Shown one piece after another: positions 24,734 through 34,254 of a DNA stretch of 64,000 nt (position 1 is the first letter of the stretch; every line of letters starts with the position of its first letter). This DNA comes from Bacteroidota bacterium (lineage in GTDB: Bacteria; Bacteroidota; Bacteroidia; AKYH767-A; 2013-40CM-41-45). The translations under genes were made by a program, and so were the position numbers. Location: positions 67,149-131,148 of the forward strand of contig JADKIH010000025.1 in the NCBI GenBank assembly GCA_016721305.1. Direction: 5' to 3'. The notes below the pieces were generated by a model. It saw nothing but the letters and a program-made list of their open reading frames with translations. It ran no database searches and had not been told where the DNA came from.

Positions 24734-26665
24734 TGATTAGAAAATGTTACCTTTTTACTGGTGGCATTGACTATGTCAATGTCATCACGAGGGCAACATG
24801 CGAACGTACAAAATCCTGTGGTGGGATTAAGTACAGGGACTCTGATCAGAAATGGATGTGGCTCCGTTAACACAACGGATACTGTGGGCGATCCCTCTGT
24901 TTTGGTATTAATTCCTGGAATGTATACGCATGGAACTCTACCGGCTCTGATAGCTGGACTTTAAACTATGCGGGTTATTATGTCGACTCAACTTTGTCGA
25001 TGAACACCCTTAACTTTTGGCAGGACGATCAAAGTCCTTCCCTATGCGAGCGGATACACGGGACTACCCGTTACCGAAGACGATCATTCATTCTCTGCAA
25101 AGAGAAGAGGGTTTCCATTCGGGCATTATCGCATCAATGTTCCCGGGCACGATGACTGGGCATATTTGCTCATCGATGGTATTGAAGTATGGAATCACGA
25201 AGATTGTTGCGATTATCATGAGAATGTCTGGGAAGGAATTCTGACTGATACATCTACCATAGAATTTCGTGTGATGGAATTTGGAGGCGGATCGTACGGA
25301 GTTGTGGATGTAATCCCGCAAACTCTAACTGCTTCGGCAACATCAACGCTTATTCATTGTTACAACGGAACATCCGATGTTACCGTTTCAGCTTCCGGCG
25401 GTTTTCCTCCCTACACAGGAACAGGAACATTTACGGTGACAGCCGGCACTTACGATTATCTGATCACTGATAGTCTTGGAGCAGAGTTTACCTTGTCGGT
25501 GAATGTACCTTCTCCATTAACTCCGGACACATTAATTTCCACAAACACTGCAACAACATTTTGTGATGGCGACTCTGTATTATTAACAGCACCTTCGCAT
25601 GGACAAGCAGTTTCATTTGCCGGTGCGCCGAATCGAATTTTGATTCCATTTGACTCACCGGAAACAAATTATACATACGAATTAGATTTCAAAACAACGG
25701 AACCCAATACAGGAATTTCGAGTGTGCGCGACGGCGATCTTGCCGGTTCGCATGACAGAAATTTGTATTTAGAAAATGGTCAGATCATGCATCGCCTGTA
25801 TTCGGAAGAAGTAATTGGTTCTTCAAACGAAAATTATGCCGATGGCGAATGGCATCACGTTGCAGTAGTAGTTGAATCGGGAGTTGGACAACGGATATAT
25901 GTTGATGGCGTAGAAGTAGCAAGCGGCTACATGGATCATTCGGATTTCAACTGGGACAATACAATCAATCTCGGGTTCGGAAACGACTGGTATATCGGAA
26001 GCATAGATAATGTTCGTCTGTGGAATGTTGTTCGCACGCAAACCGAAATCGAAGAAGATCAAACGTTGCATGCAAATAGTGCCATAGCAGGTTTAATCGG
26101 TAATTGGGATTTTGATGAATCGGATGGTTATACAGCGTATAATTCCATCGACAATTCGACGGCCACATTTGAAGAAGGGCCGAGCTTATTCATCAACAAT
26201 AGCAGCACCTATAGTTGGAACACAGGAGAAACAACACAGAGCATCGTTGCACGCACAGGAGGAATATACACGGTAGCTGTTTCAGTCAGCAATGCCTGTA
26301 CTATGAATTCACCAACGATAGAATTAGTAATGAATCCTAGTCCGGCTATTCCATCGATGTCGACAACCTCGGTTCTCTCATTTTGCGAAGGATCAGAAGC
26401 AATATTCATATGCTCTGATAGTGGCAGCGTACAGTGGAATCAAAACGGCATTCCTGTTGATGGGGATACAATTTCAAATTTCAAAGCAGAAGAAGAGGGC
26501 GATTATTCGGTGACGATAACAAACAGCTATGGCTGTTCTCAGACTTCATCAGAACAATTTGTGGAAGTTTTCCCTGCACCCCGAGCTCCATACATTGAAG
26601 CATCCGGACCGATTGCATTTTGTGCAGGAGAAAGTGTAGATCTCACAGCGAAAACGAATACGTGA
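24734..26665 (+). CDS. T9SS cargo protein, N-terminal and middle part (several frameshifts)
   Basis: Secreted protein whose true start is ATG 24734 (MIRKCYLF). One shift near 24755 joins this to VALTMSMSSRGQ, completing a signal peptide. Further shifts near 24965 and 25040-25165 join YAGYYVDSTLSMNTLNFWQDDQSPS and HYRINVPGHDDWAYLLIDGIEVW to the long frame from 25166. That frame holds a laminin-G/concanavalin-like domain (about 25600-26150; NYTYELDFKTTEPNTGISSVRDGD, YADGEWHHVAVVV, WYIGSIDNVRLWN) that typically binds glycans, followed by Ig-like repeats. It ends at 26665 by another shift and continues in 26620-27966. A surface adhesin is likely. No catalytic domain is seen. Confidence 0.75.
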
Positions 26666-27966
26666 ATCATCGTTGGGCTTCATCGGTGATTGCAGTGAGC
26701 AGTGAATACGGAAGTGTAGAATGGGGAGCCATTCAATTGCTCGGTGCGCCGGATGTTTATCCAAATTATGGCGACATAGAGTCATCGTGGTCGCCCGGAG
26801 GTTGGGATGATCCTGATGAATATTTCGAATTAGGATATACACATCCGATTCCAATTAACTACATTGATATATACGAAACATTCGGACCCGGTACTGTTGA
26901 TAGTGTGTATGTAAAAAATCCCGGAACAGGATTGTTCGAATTAGTTTATTCGGCTACTCCGCAATATGCAGGCGATACGGCAACAATTCTTCACATAACC
27001 TTCCCTATGACGACCTTCCCTGTGTCGGAGATTAGGGTTAGTTTAGAGACCGCTGCAGTTGAAGGTTGGAATGATTTCGATGCCGTAGGAATTGGTAACG
27101 ACTTACCAAATTCATATTCATGGTCGACCGGCGACACTCTCGCGACGCTGAATGTTTCTACTTCAGGAACATATTCGGTCAGCATTACTAATTCCATTGG
27201 TTGTACATCATCTTCAGAACCACTTGAAATTACAGTCAATCCTTTGCCTGTTGTAACAATTGGATCAGATATGTATACAGGAGTTTGCAGTTCCTCATTC
27301 TTACTTTCGGGTGGAATCCCGGCCGGAGGAACATATAATGGTATTGGAGTTTCAAATAACGAATTTGATCCGACCATTGGTCCGGGCAGTTATGCGATTG
27401 AATATTCCTATACCGACTCAAACGGTTGCAGCTCTTCTGCAAGCAATCAAATTACTGTTACAGATGCACCGGTAACGACGTTGAATTCGTTTCAAAATAT
27501 TTGTTCCGATGCTGCACCATTTACTTTAACAGGAGGAAGTCCTACGGGCGGAACATATTTTGGTACAGGAGTTTCAAATGGAATGTTTGATCCTTCAATC
27601 GGAAGCGGAACGTATCAGATAAATTACATCTTCGAAGATTCACTTGGTTGCAGTACCGTTGCCGATCAACAAATAACGGTTGAACTCTGCTTAGGACTAT
27701 CAGATGATAAATTGGATAGAGGAATTTTCTGTTATCCAAATCCCGCAAATGAAAAAGTAGTAGTAAACACTTCATTAGTCGAAAAATTTTACACTATAGA
27801 AATTTTCAATTCGATTGGTTCGAAAGTTTACTCAGAGTCATTGCAAGAAATTAATGATACTCATTCCCTTGAAATAGATCTCCATCAATTTCCTGCAGGA
27901 TCATATATTCTTCGAGTAGCCACTGAAATTGGAATAACGAATAAAAAATTAATGATCGAAAAATAA
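26620..27966 (+). CDS. T9SS cargo protein, C-terminal part with sorting domain
   Basis: Continuation of the gene at 24734. After the join near 26660 (NTVNHRWASSVIAVSSEYGS) it has a discoidin/F5-8-like or choice-of-anchor region (WGAIQLLGAPDVYPNYGDIESSWSPGG). Three Ig-like repeats with conserved SGGIPAGGTY/GGSPTGGTYFGTG motifs follow. The protein ends in a type A T9SS sorting domain: FCYPNPANEKVVV, then EIFNSIGSKVY, then PAGSYILRVATE, ending NKKLMIEK. The whole protein would be about 1075 aa. A terminator follows 40 bp after the stop. Confidence 0.82.
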   Translation: MCRRKCRSHSENEYVNHRWASSVIAVSSEYGSVEWGAIQLLGAPDVYPNYGDIESSWSPGGWDDPDEYFELGYTHPIPINYIDIYETFGPGTVDSVYVKNPGTGLFELVYSATPQYAGDTATILHITFPMTTFPVSEIRVSLETAAVEGWNDFDAVGIGNDLPNSYSWSTGDTLATLNVSTSGTYSVSITNSIGCTSSSEPLEITVNPLPVVTIGSDMYTGVCSSSFLLSGGIPAGGTYNGIGVSNNEFDPTIGPGSYAIEYSYTDSNGCSSSASNQITVTDAPVTTLNSFQNICSDAAPFTLTGGSPTGGTYFGTGVSNGMFDPSIGSGTYQINYIFEDSLGCSTVADQQITVELCLGLSDDKLDRGIFCYPNPANEKVVVNTSLVEKFYTIEIFNSIGSKVYSESLQEINDTHSLEIDLHQFPAGSYILRVATEIGITNKKLMIEK

Positions 27967-28004
27967 AGACTCGGATTTAATAAAAAGATTTTTTACAATT
28001 TGAT

Positions 28005-28039
28005 AAATGCCTGCTATCACCTGATGGCAGGCATTTTTT
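28005..28039 (+). terminator. terminator of the T9SS cargo gene
   Basis: AAATGCCTGC pairs with GCAGGCATTT around an 11-nt loop, followed by T4. The remaining sequence up to 28272 shows nothing but another GGAATGGTAT motif at 28208. Confidence 0.8.
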
Positions 28040-28272
28040 ATCAAAAGAAATAAAGGATAAAAAGTCAAATGTCCGGCAAAAGCACAGTTTAGCATTCCAT
28101 AATTAGTGACGGCTCTGACTTCCTATTTATCTTTTCCTAAATCAGTTTAGTGAATTAAACCAAAGTTATAAGAGTAATACATTCTACATGTTCACTGTTT
28201 TCTTTAGGAATGGTATATCTTCTTCTCAAAATAATTATTCAGAGTATTCTATCAAACCAACAAAAGCAAAAC

Positions 28273-28672
28273 CTACTTTACAACAAACTTGACCAGTGTT
28301 AAATTAACCATGTCTTCCGTTTTAGGAAGAATCCCCTCAAACCTTCAAAATACAATTGAGCCCCCGGTTTGACACGACTCAGATGGTCGCGCATTTTTGC
28401 GGAGAGAAGCCCCTTATTATTCACATAAACTGTAGAGTCAGTTCCCTCGCAAATTAATAGTCTGTACCAAAACATTTCGTGCTTCTTCAGAGAAAAAGAT
28501 TTTGTTATCTCGATGCATTCCACACCTTTAATACTATGAGCTTGTTGCATAGAAATGGTATCACCGGCTACGACTCCGTTGTCGCCCCAAATTAATGCTG
28601 CGTATCTCTGTCCGCGAACCGCTTGAATATTAATCAAGCATGTCAAAGAAGAATACTGAACAATGATTTCAT
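28273..28672 (-). CDS. small secreted protein resembling the GldM C-terminal domain (two frameshifts)
   Basis: A secreted protein of about 130 aa. Read with one T restored in the CTTCTTTGACA run near 28646, it begins MKSLFSILL-LTCLINIQAVRG, a complete signal peptide, at ATG 28672. The core (28299-28646) has the pattern FYRLLI...FSAKMRDHLSRVKPGAQLYFEGLRG, close to the last domain of the gliding/T9SS motor protein GldM (…l..lkpGd.vyf..I). One extra G in the GGGG run near 28330 replaces the odd ending with ILPKTEDMVNLTLVKFVVK and a stop at 28273. It is not a gldM gene: the helical and D1-D3 regions are absent. A free-standing GldM-C-like domain is an inference from pattern only. Confidence 0.55.
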
Positions 28673-29374
28673 ACTAATAAATTTGAATTTACGAAGCCGA
28701 TGCAAAACCGGATTCACCGGTCTTTGATGTTTATTCTTTGAGGGCTCATTAGCCAATTCTGAAATCAGCTTATACTTCCCATTATCATCTTTTTGCATGA
28801 TAACTATCTGGCAATTCCCGGGATTATGATAACGCTCGAACTCTTCCACCGTCCAATGAAACCAGCGCATGAGGAATAATCGTATAGTCATACCGTGAGT
28901 TACGATGATTACATTCTCCGGAAAGTTTGGTTTTAGAAATTCGCGATGCATTGTTCCGAAGAAATCGCTGACACGATCATACACATCGGCAGCAGATTCA
29001 CCATCAGGAATACGGAAATAAAATGTGCCGAATTCATCACGTTGTCTGTCGACTTCCTTTCCGTCGTTTTCATTCCGAAAATGTCCCCACTCCTGCTCTC
29101 GCAGTCGGGGTTCTTCGACATAGGTTACTTGTTCACGCGAAAAGTGAGGAGTGATTCCTTCGAACGTCATTCGCGTCCTGAAGTGCGGCGAGATAAAAAA
29201 TTTCACTTTTTCATCGCCGATAATTCTTTTCAATTCGGCTCCGGCATTGGAGGCTTGTTTCATTCCGGTTTCGGTGAGTAATAAAGCATAATCAGGTTTA
29301 TCGGCATAAATAGCTTTGTCAAGATTTCCTTCGGATTCACCGTGTCGGACTAAAATAATTCTTTTGGGTTTCAT
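28643..29374 (-). CDS. histidine phosphatase family protein (phosphoglycerate-mutase-like)
   Basis: Cytosolic phosphatase of the RHG superfamily. RHGES at about residues 9-13 contains the phospho-acceptor His. THGM carries the second catalytic His, and SPHFRTRMT and PDGES complete the pocket. ATG 29374 (MKPKRIILVRHGE) is chosen over an in-frame ATG 12 codons upstream, because family members start just before the RHG motif. The last ~12 residues of the open frame coincide with the signal peptide of the next gene, so the true C terminus is probably shifted by an indel near 28680. The substrate is unknown. Confidence 0.83.
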   Translation of the reverse strand: MKPKRIILVRHGESEGNLDKAIYADKPDYALLLTETGMKQASNAGAELKRIIGDEKVKFFISPHFRTRMTFEGITPHFSREQVTYVEEPRLREQEWGHFRNENDGKEVDRQRDEFGTFYFRIPDGESAADVYDRVSDFFGTMHREFLKPNFPENVIIVTHGMTIRLFLMRWFHWTVEEFERYHNPGNCQIVIMQKDDNGKYKLISELANEPSKNKHQRPVNPVLHRLRKFKFISMKSLFSILL

Positions 29375-29395
29375 AGGTATGGAAGGGGTGTGGTG

Positions 29396-29419
29396 GGGAT
29401 CGCGAAGCATCGCGATCCC
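29396..29419. terminator. hairpin between HD hydrolase and phosphatase genes
   Basis: A perfect 10-bp inverted repeat GGGATCGCGA / TCGCGATCCC with an AGCA loop, in the gap upstream of the phosphatase start. No T run. It is a word-type intergenic repeat or a weak terminator. Confidence 0.5.
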
Positions 29420-29429
29420 ACGGTATTGG

Positions 29430-29966
29430 TTATTTGGTTTCGTAAGTGCTTATTTTTTCTGACAGTCTCTTTGCTAAAAAAGAATTTCCTGCTTTTAATT
29501 CCTGCAAGATCATTCCGGCTTCTTCCTTGTATCTTTTTCTTTTCTCATGATCCCAATGCAAAGGAGCCGGCTGAAGATTGGTAATCCGATCGGCAAGCTT
29601 GACAGCCCATACTTCAGGGCGCAGCATTTTGATTCGTTTCAGGCAGTCGTGCATTTGCTCGTCTTTGGGCACATCCTTATTTTTTGTCAGTGCCTGCACG
29701 GCATCAGCTACGTCGACTCCAAATCGTGCTGCGAGTTCGGGATAATTTGTTGCCGTATCTTCGAGCGTATCATGCAACAACGCAACTTGAACGGCAAAAG
29801 CCAGATCGAATTTTTCGGTATTGAATCCGGCGAGCATTATTTCCATTGCCACATTGCTGAGATGGACGACATATGGCAAATCCGTTCCCGGAATTTTCTG
29901 ATCGGCCGACACATGCTTGGCGGCGGCATATTTTAAAGTTTCCTGGTAGATAGTATGGATACTCAT
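29430..29966 (-). CDS. HD-domain phosphohydrolase, MESH1/small alarmone hydrolase-like
   Basis: A single-domain HD hydrolase of about 178 aa, resembling the (p)ppGpp hydrolase half of RelA/SpoT proteins (small alarmone hydrolases). Motifs in order are YVVHLSNVAMEIM (metal His), ALLHDTLEDT (HD plus the ED pair) and VKLADRITNLQ (the downstream Asp). The frame is open to a further ATG at 30032, but MSIHTIYQETLKYAA at 29966 is the natural start for the fold. There is no synthetase, TGS or ACT domain. It would degrade ppGpp or related 3'-phosphorylated nucleotides; the exact substrate is an inference. Confidence 0.82.
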   Translation of the reverse strand: MSIHTIYQETLKYAAAKHVSADQKIPGTDLPYVVHLSNVAMEIMLAGFNTEKFDLAFAVQVALLHDTLEDTATNYPELAARFGVDVADAVQALTKNKDVPKDEQMHDCLKRIKMLRPEVWAVKLADRITNLQPAPLHWDHEKRKRYKEEAGMILQELKAGNSFLAKRLSEKISTYETK

Positions 29967-30032
29967 GGAGCGTTTTGGGTTGTCGGTATGTTGTCTTGAT
30001 ATTTGTTCAATAGTTCGATCGGAACTACGCAA

Positions 30033-30417
30033 TCTTTTGCAGGCACCGTCCCTGTGAGGGATCTAAAGGGCACGATACAAAGACAAAATCTTACGTAGTA
30101 ATATACGAAAAAAACTCGACTTTATTTACAGAGAATTAGAAAATCGTCAACAGGATGACAGACAATATTGATTACATACAATCATTTTGCACTATTAATA
30201 TTTGGAGCAGACAAGCCTTATCATTTCAATGGAGAGGATAGTTTTTACAACTCATATTCAGACATTGCTTGAAGAACATCTTCGTTTACGCACCGGTTGT
30301 TCTTCATTCAAAACCGGCGGGCAACATATTGAACGGATATCATCGGATAATAACGGGAAAGTCTGCTCAGGCGGGAGAGGTGGAAGTTCTAATGGAAAAA
30401 AGGTGAAATGGATAAAT
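30033..30417. other. intergenic region upstream of the 232-bp repeat array
   Basis: No convincing gene. A plus-strand frame from 30229 encodes a basic, low-complexity peptide that runs into the repeat and changes frame with it; I do not accept it as coding. Confidence 0.45.
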
Positions 30418-31324
30418 GATGGATTTTATATGCAACACATTCGGGAGCGGCGGCCCCGGGGCAATGATAAAGACACGTATCCCCGGGGTACAATTTTGTA
30501 CAGTACCCTTCTTTTGAACCCAATAAGTTTAAAACAACTTCCGGCAATTATTTACCCACTGTTTCCCATGCCGGACCACCCTTGCAGGCGCAGTCACCTA
30601 AATACACAAAGGACAAAATTTAAAACGAGATCGTTACCCCCAAAGAAGCTGGTTAATTTATGCAACACTCTCGGGAGCGGAGGCCCCGGGGGCAATGATA
30701 AAGACACGTATCCCCTGGGGTACAATTTTGTACAGTACCCTTCTTTTGAACCCAATAAGTTTAAAACAACTTCCGGCAAATATTTACCCCGGCGTTTCCC
30801 ATGCCGGACCACCCCTGCAGGCAGTCACTCTAAATACACAAAGGACAAAATTTAAAACGGAGATCGTTACCCCCAAAGAAGCTGGTTAATTTATGCAACA
30901 CTCGGGGAGCGGCGGCCCCGGGGGCAATGATAAAGACACGTGTCCCCAGGGGTACAATTTTGTACAGTACCCTTCTTTTGAACCCAATAAGTTTAAAACA
31001 ACTTCCGGCAAATATTTACCCCGGCGTTTCCCCATGCCGGACCACCCTTGCAGGCAGTCACTCTAAATACACAAAGGACAAAATTTAAAACGGAGATCGT
31101 TACCCCAAAGAAGCTGGTTAATTTATGCAACACTCTCGGGAGCGGCGGCCCCGGGGGCAATGATAAAGACACGTGTCCCCAGGGGTACAATTTTGTATGG
31201 TACCCTTCTTTTGAACCCAATAAGTTTAAAACACTTCCGGCAATTATTTACCCCGGCGTTTCCCCATGCCGGACCACCCCTAACAGGCAGTCACTCTAAA
31301 TACACAAAGGACTCTACTTAAAAC
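30418..31324. repeat. four-copy tandem repeat of ~232 bp, rich in palindromes
   Basis: The TGCAAC landmark recurs at 30431, 30661, 30894 and 31126 (spacings 230, 233, 232). Each unit has a GC-rich head (GCGGCCCCGGGGGCA). A 10-bp palindrome GACACGTGTC is intact in copies 3 and 4. GTACAATTTTGTAC is nested in GGGTAC...GTACCC. Then come an AT-rich stretch, CCGGC...GCCGG, and ACACAAAGGACAAAATTTAA. The unit length is not a multiple of 3 and stops occur in every frame, so it is not a protein repeat. Base composition differs from the neighbourhood. Nature unknown: satellite-like repeat, structured RNA or mobile-element remnant. Confidence 0.85.
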
Positions 31325-31436
31325 CACTTTTCTAACCGCATCAATGCAGGTGATTAAAAGCAACTCTGCGACTATCACAATATGTCTGATAAATACATCA
31401 ATCATACTATTCATTATACTACTTTTGCCCCACTCT

Positions 31437-31999
31437 ATGCATCGCCATTTCATCATCCATAAACCGTTCGGATACCTAAGCCAATTCGTCTGCGAACACC
31501 CCAAGAAAAAACTTCTGGGAAGCTTATACGATTTTCCTGAGGGAACGATGGCCATCGGACGACTCGATGAAGAGAGCGAAGGTCTTCTTTTACTTACAAC
31601 CGATGGTGTGATGAGTGAACGAATTCGAGCTAAGCACATCGAAAAGAATATTACGCACAGATCGACGGAATACTAACCGACGAAGCGTTACTGAAATTAC
31701 AAACCGGAGTTGAAATCGGTATTCGTGATGTAAAGTACATTACCAGGCCGTGCAAGGTTGAACGCATCACAACTCCTCCACCGTTTCCTCCACGGACAAA
31801 ACGTATTCGCGACGACCGTCACGGACCGACGAGCTGGGTATCGATCACGCTCACCGAAGGCAAGTATAGGCAGGTTCGTAAAATGACGGCAGCTGTGGGT
31901 TGTGCAACTTTGCGACTTATGAGAGTGAGAATTGGGGAAATTTGGTTAGGCGATCTTGCCGCGGGCGAAGTAAGAGAAATCGAAAACTTCTTCCCTTAG
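31437..31999 (+). CDS. RluE-like 23S rRNA pseudouridine synthase (frameshifted)
   Basis: RsuA/RluB/E/F-type pseudouridine synthase without an S4 domain, as in RluE. The start MHRHFIIHKPFGYLSQF at 31437 is typical of RluE, and a TACTTTTG promoter box lies at 31420-31427. Catalytic Asp is in GRLDEESEGLLLLT. The frame breaks at about 31648. Restoring one A in GAAAAGAAT gives EKEYYAQIDGILTDEALLKLQTGV. It continues through RTKRIRDDRHGPTSWVSITLTEGKYRQVRKM to TAG at 31997-31999, the normal family C terminus, giving about 187 aa. It modifies a uridine of 23S rRNA. The rest of the frame before 31437 is not part of the protein. Confidence 0.85.
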
Positions 32000-32020
32000 T
32001 TTTTTCGTATTAAAATAAAA

Positions 32021-34254
32021 TCACGGCTTCGATACCGTCTTACCGATATTATTTTCCACGACACTCAAATCAGCCGATTCAACAAAAGATTTCTGTGATA
32101 TCATCAGTAGAATATCCGGAAGTAAATTGTCCTGGCCTTTGTTTCTACATCCGAAAAATCTGTAGTGGTAATACTACCGTCGTGATCTATATCGCCGCTG
32201 TAAATTCCGAAAACTCCGCCGGTCAAACTCTTTTGATTGTTTCCGAAAGCTTTGTTTGCGGCTGTTGTAAAATCATATGAAACGGTAGCTGCATTAAAGA
32301 GTATGGCAGAAGCGCTCCATGTTTCGAGAGCATTTCTATGCTTCACGACGATGTAATATGAAAAAGCTCTTGCTGTAGGGAAAACAAAAGAACCGTTACC
32401 CGACGTGTTAATCGTACTCTTCACAGAATACAATAAGGCGTAAGGACTCACATTTGAATGCAATTCTACAGTGATCGTATCGCATAGAGTCGGATTAGAA
32501 GTAGGATTCACCGAAGCTGTCATTAATCCGCTACCTAAATATAATCCATCAATCAAAACTTTCAGACTCAATGTCACCGGACAATTTTCATCAATGAGTC
32601 CATTACAATTATCATCAATGCCATTACCACAAATTTCTGTTGCTGCTGTATGAAATACTCCCGTAAGCGGATTGCAACCATCAATGGTACAAGGATTACC
32701 GTCGTCGGTGTTAACAGCAGTATGAGTAATCGCACCGCTTAGTCCATCGACAAAATCATTCGTGCATAAACTATTATCGTTCGGATCAATAACAACAAGA
32801 GTAGTAACGATAGAACTGTCGCATCCAAGAGTAGTTGTGAATGGAGATGTATACGTTCCCGCCGTCGATACTACTTGTCCGCTCGGAAGTGTAAATGAAT
32901 CTCCGGTGGCCATATAGCGTGTTTGCGGAGTAGAATAAGTTGGATTTGCCGTCACCGTTAAGGCCGACGAAGAAGCCGTACAACCATTCACATTAGTTTG
33001 CACAACATAATAACTGCCTGAAGTTGTTGGTGTGATGCTTTGAGTTGTTTCTCCGTTCGACCACAGATAAGAATTTGCGGCACTTGATGTAAGTGTGACA
33101 GAACCACCCTGACAGAATGTAAGAGCTCCGGTATTTGTAATCGTTGGTTGAGAAACATGATTCGACAATAATAAATCATCGATACGAAACTGAACGCCTG
33201 CAATACTTGCCGTCTGAGTAAATTTGATTCTTAAATTCGGAACAGCAGGAATAGTTCCTGTTGCTGTTACATAATTCCACGAAGTATTTGAAATCGGCAA
33301 TGCCGGGATCACCAGATTGGTATAATTTGTTCCATCAGTACTTACCTGCAAGCTAAGCTCACTTCCCGTTGTAGTATTTGATGCTTTTAGTAAGCCGAAC
33401 GACAACTTGAGATTGGAATAACCGGTTGTATTAATCCCGGAGATAATAAAATTTCTTCCCGCCGTATTTGTAAAAAACACGTTGGCGCCTCCGGATGCAT
33501 TTGTGTATCCCGTGGAAGGAACAGTGACACGAACATCAGCGGTTCCCGACATCGTAAGATTCACATTTGTAAAACCGTCGTTCGTTTCGTGAGCGGAGAT
33601 TGCAGTAGTTGCTGTTACGACACCCATATCTTCGAGCATCACTGTGTAGTCTGATTGAAAACCCTGTCCAATGATTACAGTATCTGTTACCATTGAATTG
33701 TTTGTTGAGTTTGCATCGCCTGCAAGAGTTGTTGACGCATTAAACAAATAATTTCCGGAAGTCAACATGTCATACGTTCCGTTCAAAGTAACATCGAGTG
33801 TAGCGGCACCGGCAAGCTTTCCCGTATTGACAACTTTTGAAAAACTCTGAACTGCTGCCAAGGGATCCGTAGCCTGCAGATTAATCGTTACAGGTGTTGT
33901 TGCAAAATTAATGGTAGACGTACCGTAATTCTTCAACTGCACTTGGAGAGGATTTGCAGACGAAGGGCAATCAGACGACAGAGGAGTCAAAAGAGAAAGA
34001 GCTCCAATATCTGTATTTAAACAACTGCCATCGATATTGATATAATCAGTTTTAGTAATCGTATTCGGCCCTGCAGAATTTGTAACAGTAAGCGAAATCG
34101 TTTTCAATCCCGTTGTCGAATAAGTAACTGTGTGAGGTCCGACCGTTGTTGCTGTAGCAGGAGATGCACCCGATCCGAAATTCCAGGAGTATGAAGTAAC
34201 CGTTCCGCTTGATGAATTCGTAAACGTAGCCGATTGGCCCAAGCAAACATTCAA
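32021..34254 (-). CDS. secreted protein with PKD, MopE-like and dockerin-like tail, C-terminal part
   Basis: C-terminal two thirds of a secreted protein paralogous to the 1964-aa protein at 13460-19354. It opens with a PKD domain (NVCLGQSATFTNSSSG, SYSWNFG), then an Ig-like region, a 'choice-of-anchor' jelly-roll domain (VNLTMSGTADVR, FRIDDLLLSN) and one Ig domain. A MopE-like motif (CGNGIDDNCNGLIDENC) follows, then the ~130-aa domain with CDTITVELH, and a dockerin-like tail. Two single-base shifts at about 32085 and 32125 break the tail: correctly joined, it reads GDIDHDGSITTTD...GYSTDDIT...SFVESADLSVVENN and ends at TGA 32021. The N-terminal part is at 34251-35258. There is no 'YPNP' T9SS domain. 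Confidence 0.78.

Noticed and set aside
30202..31299. Several overlapping frames across the 232-bp repeat on both strands
   Set aside because: Frames shift between copies because the unit is not a multiple of three, and stops occur in every frame; peptides are proline/glycine-rich translation of palindromes.
30418..31324. CRISPR array
   Set aside because: Units are ~232 bp without short regular spacers, and no cas genes are present.
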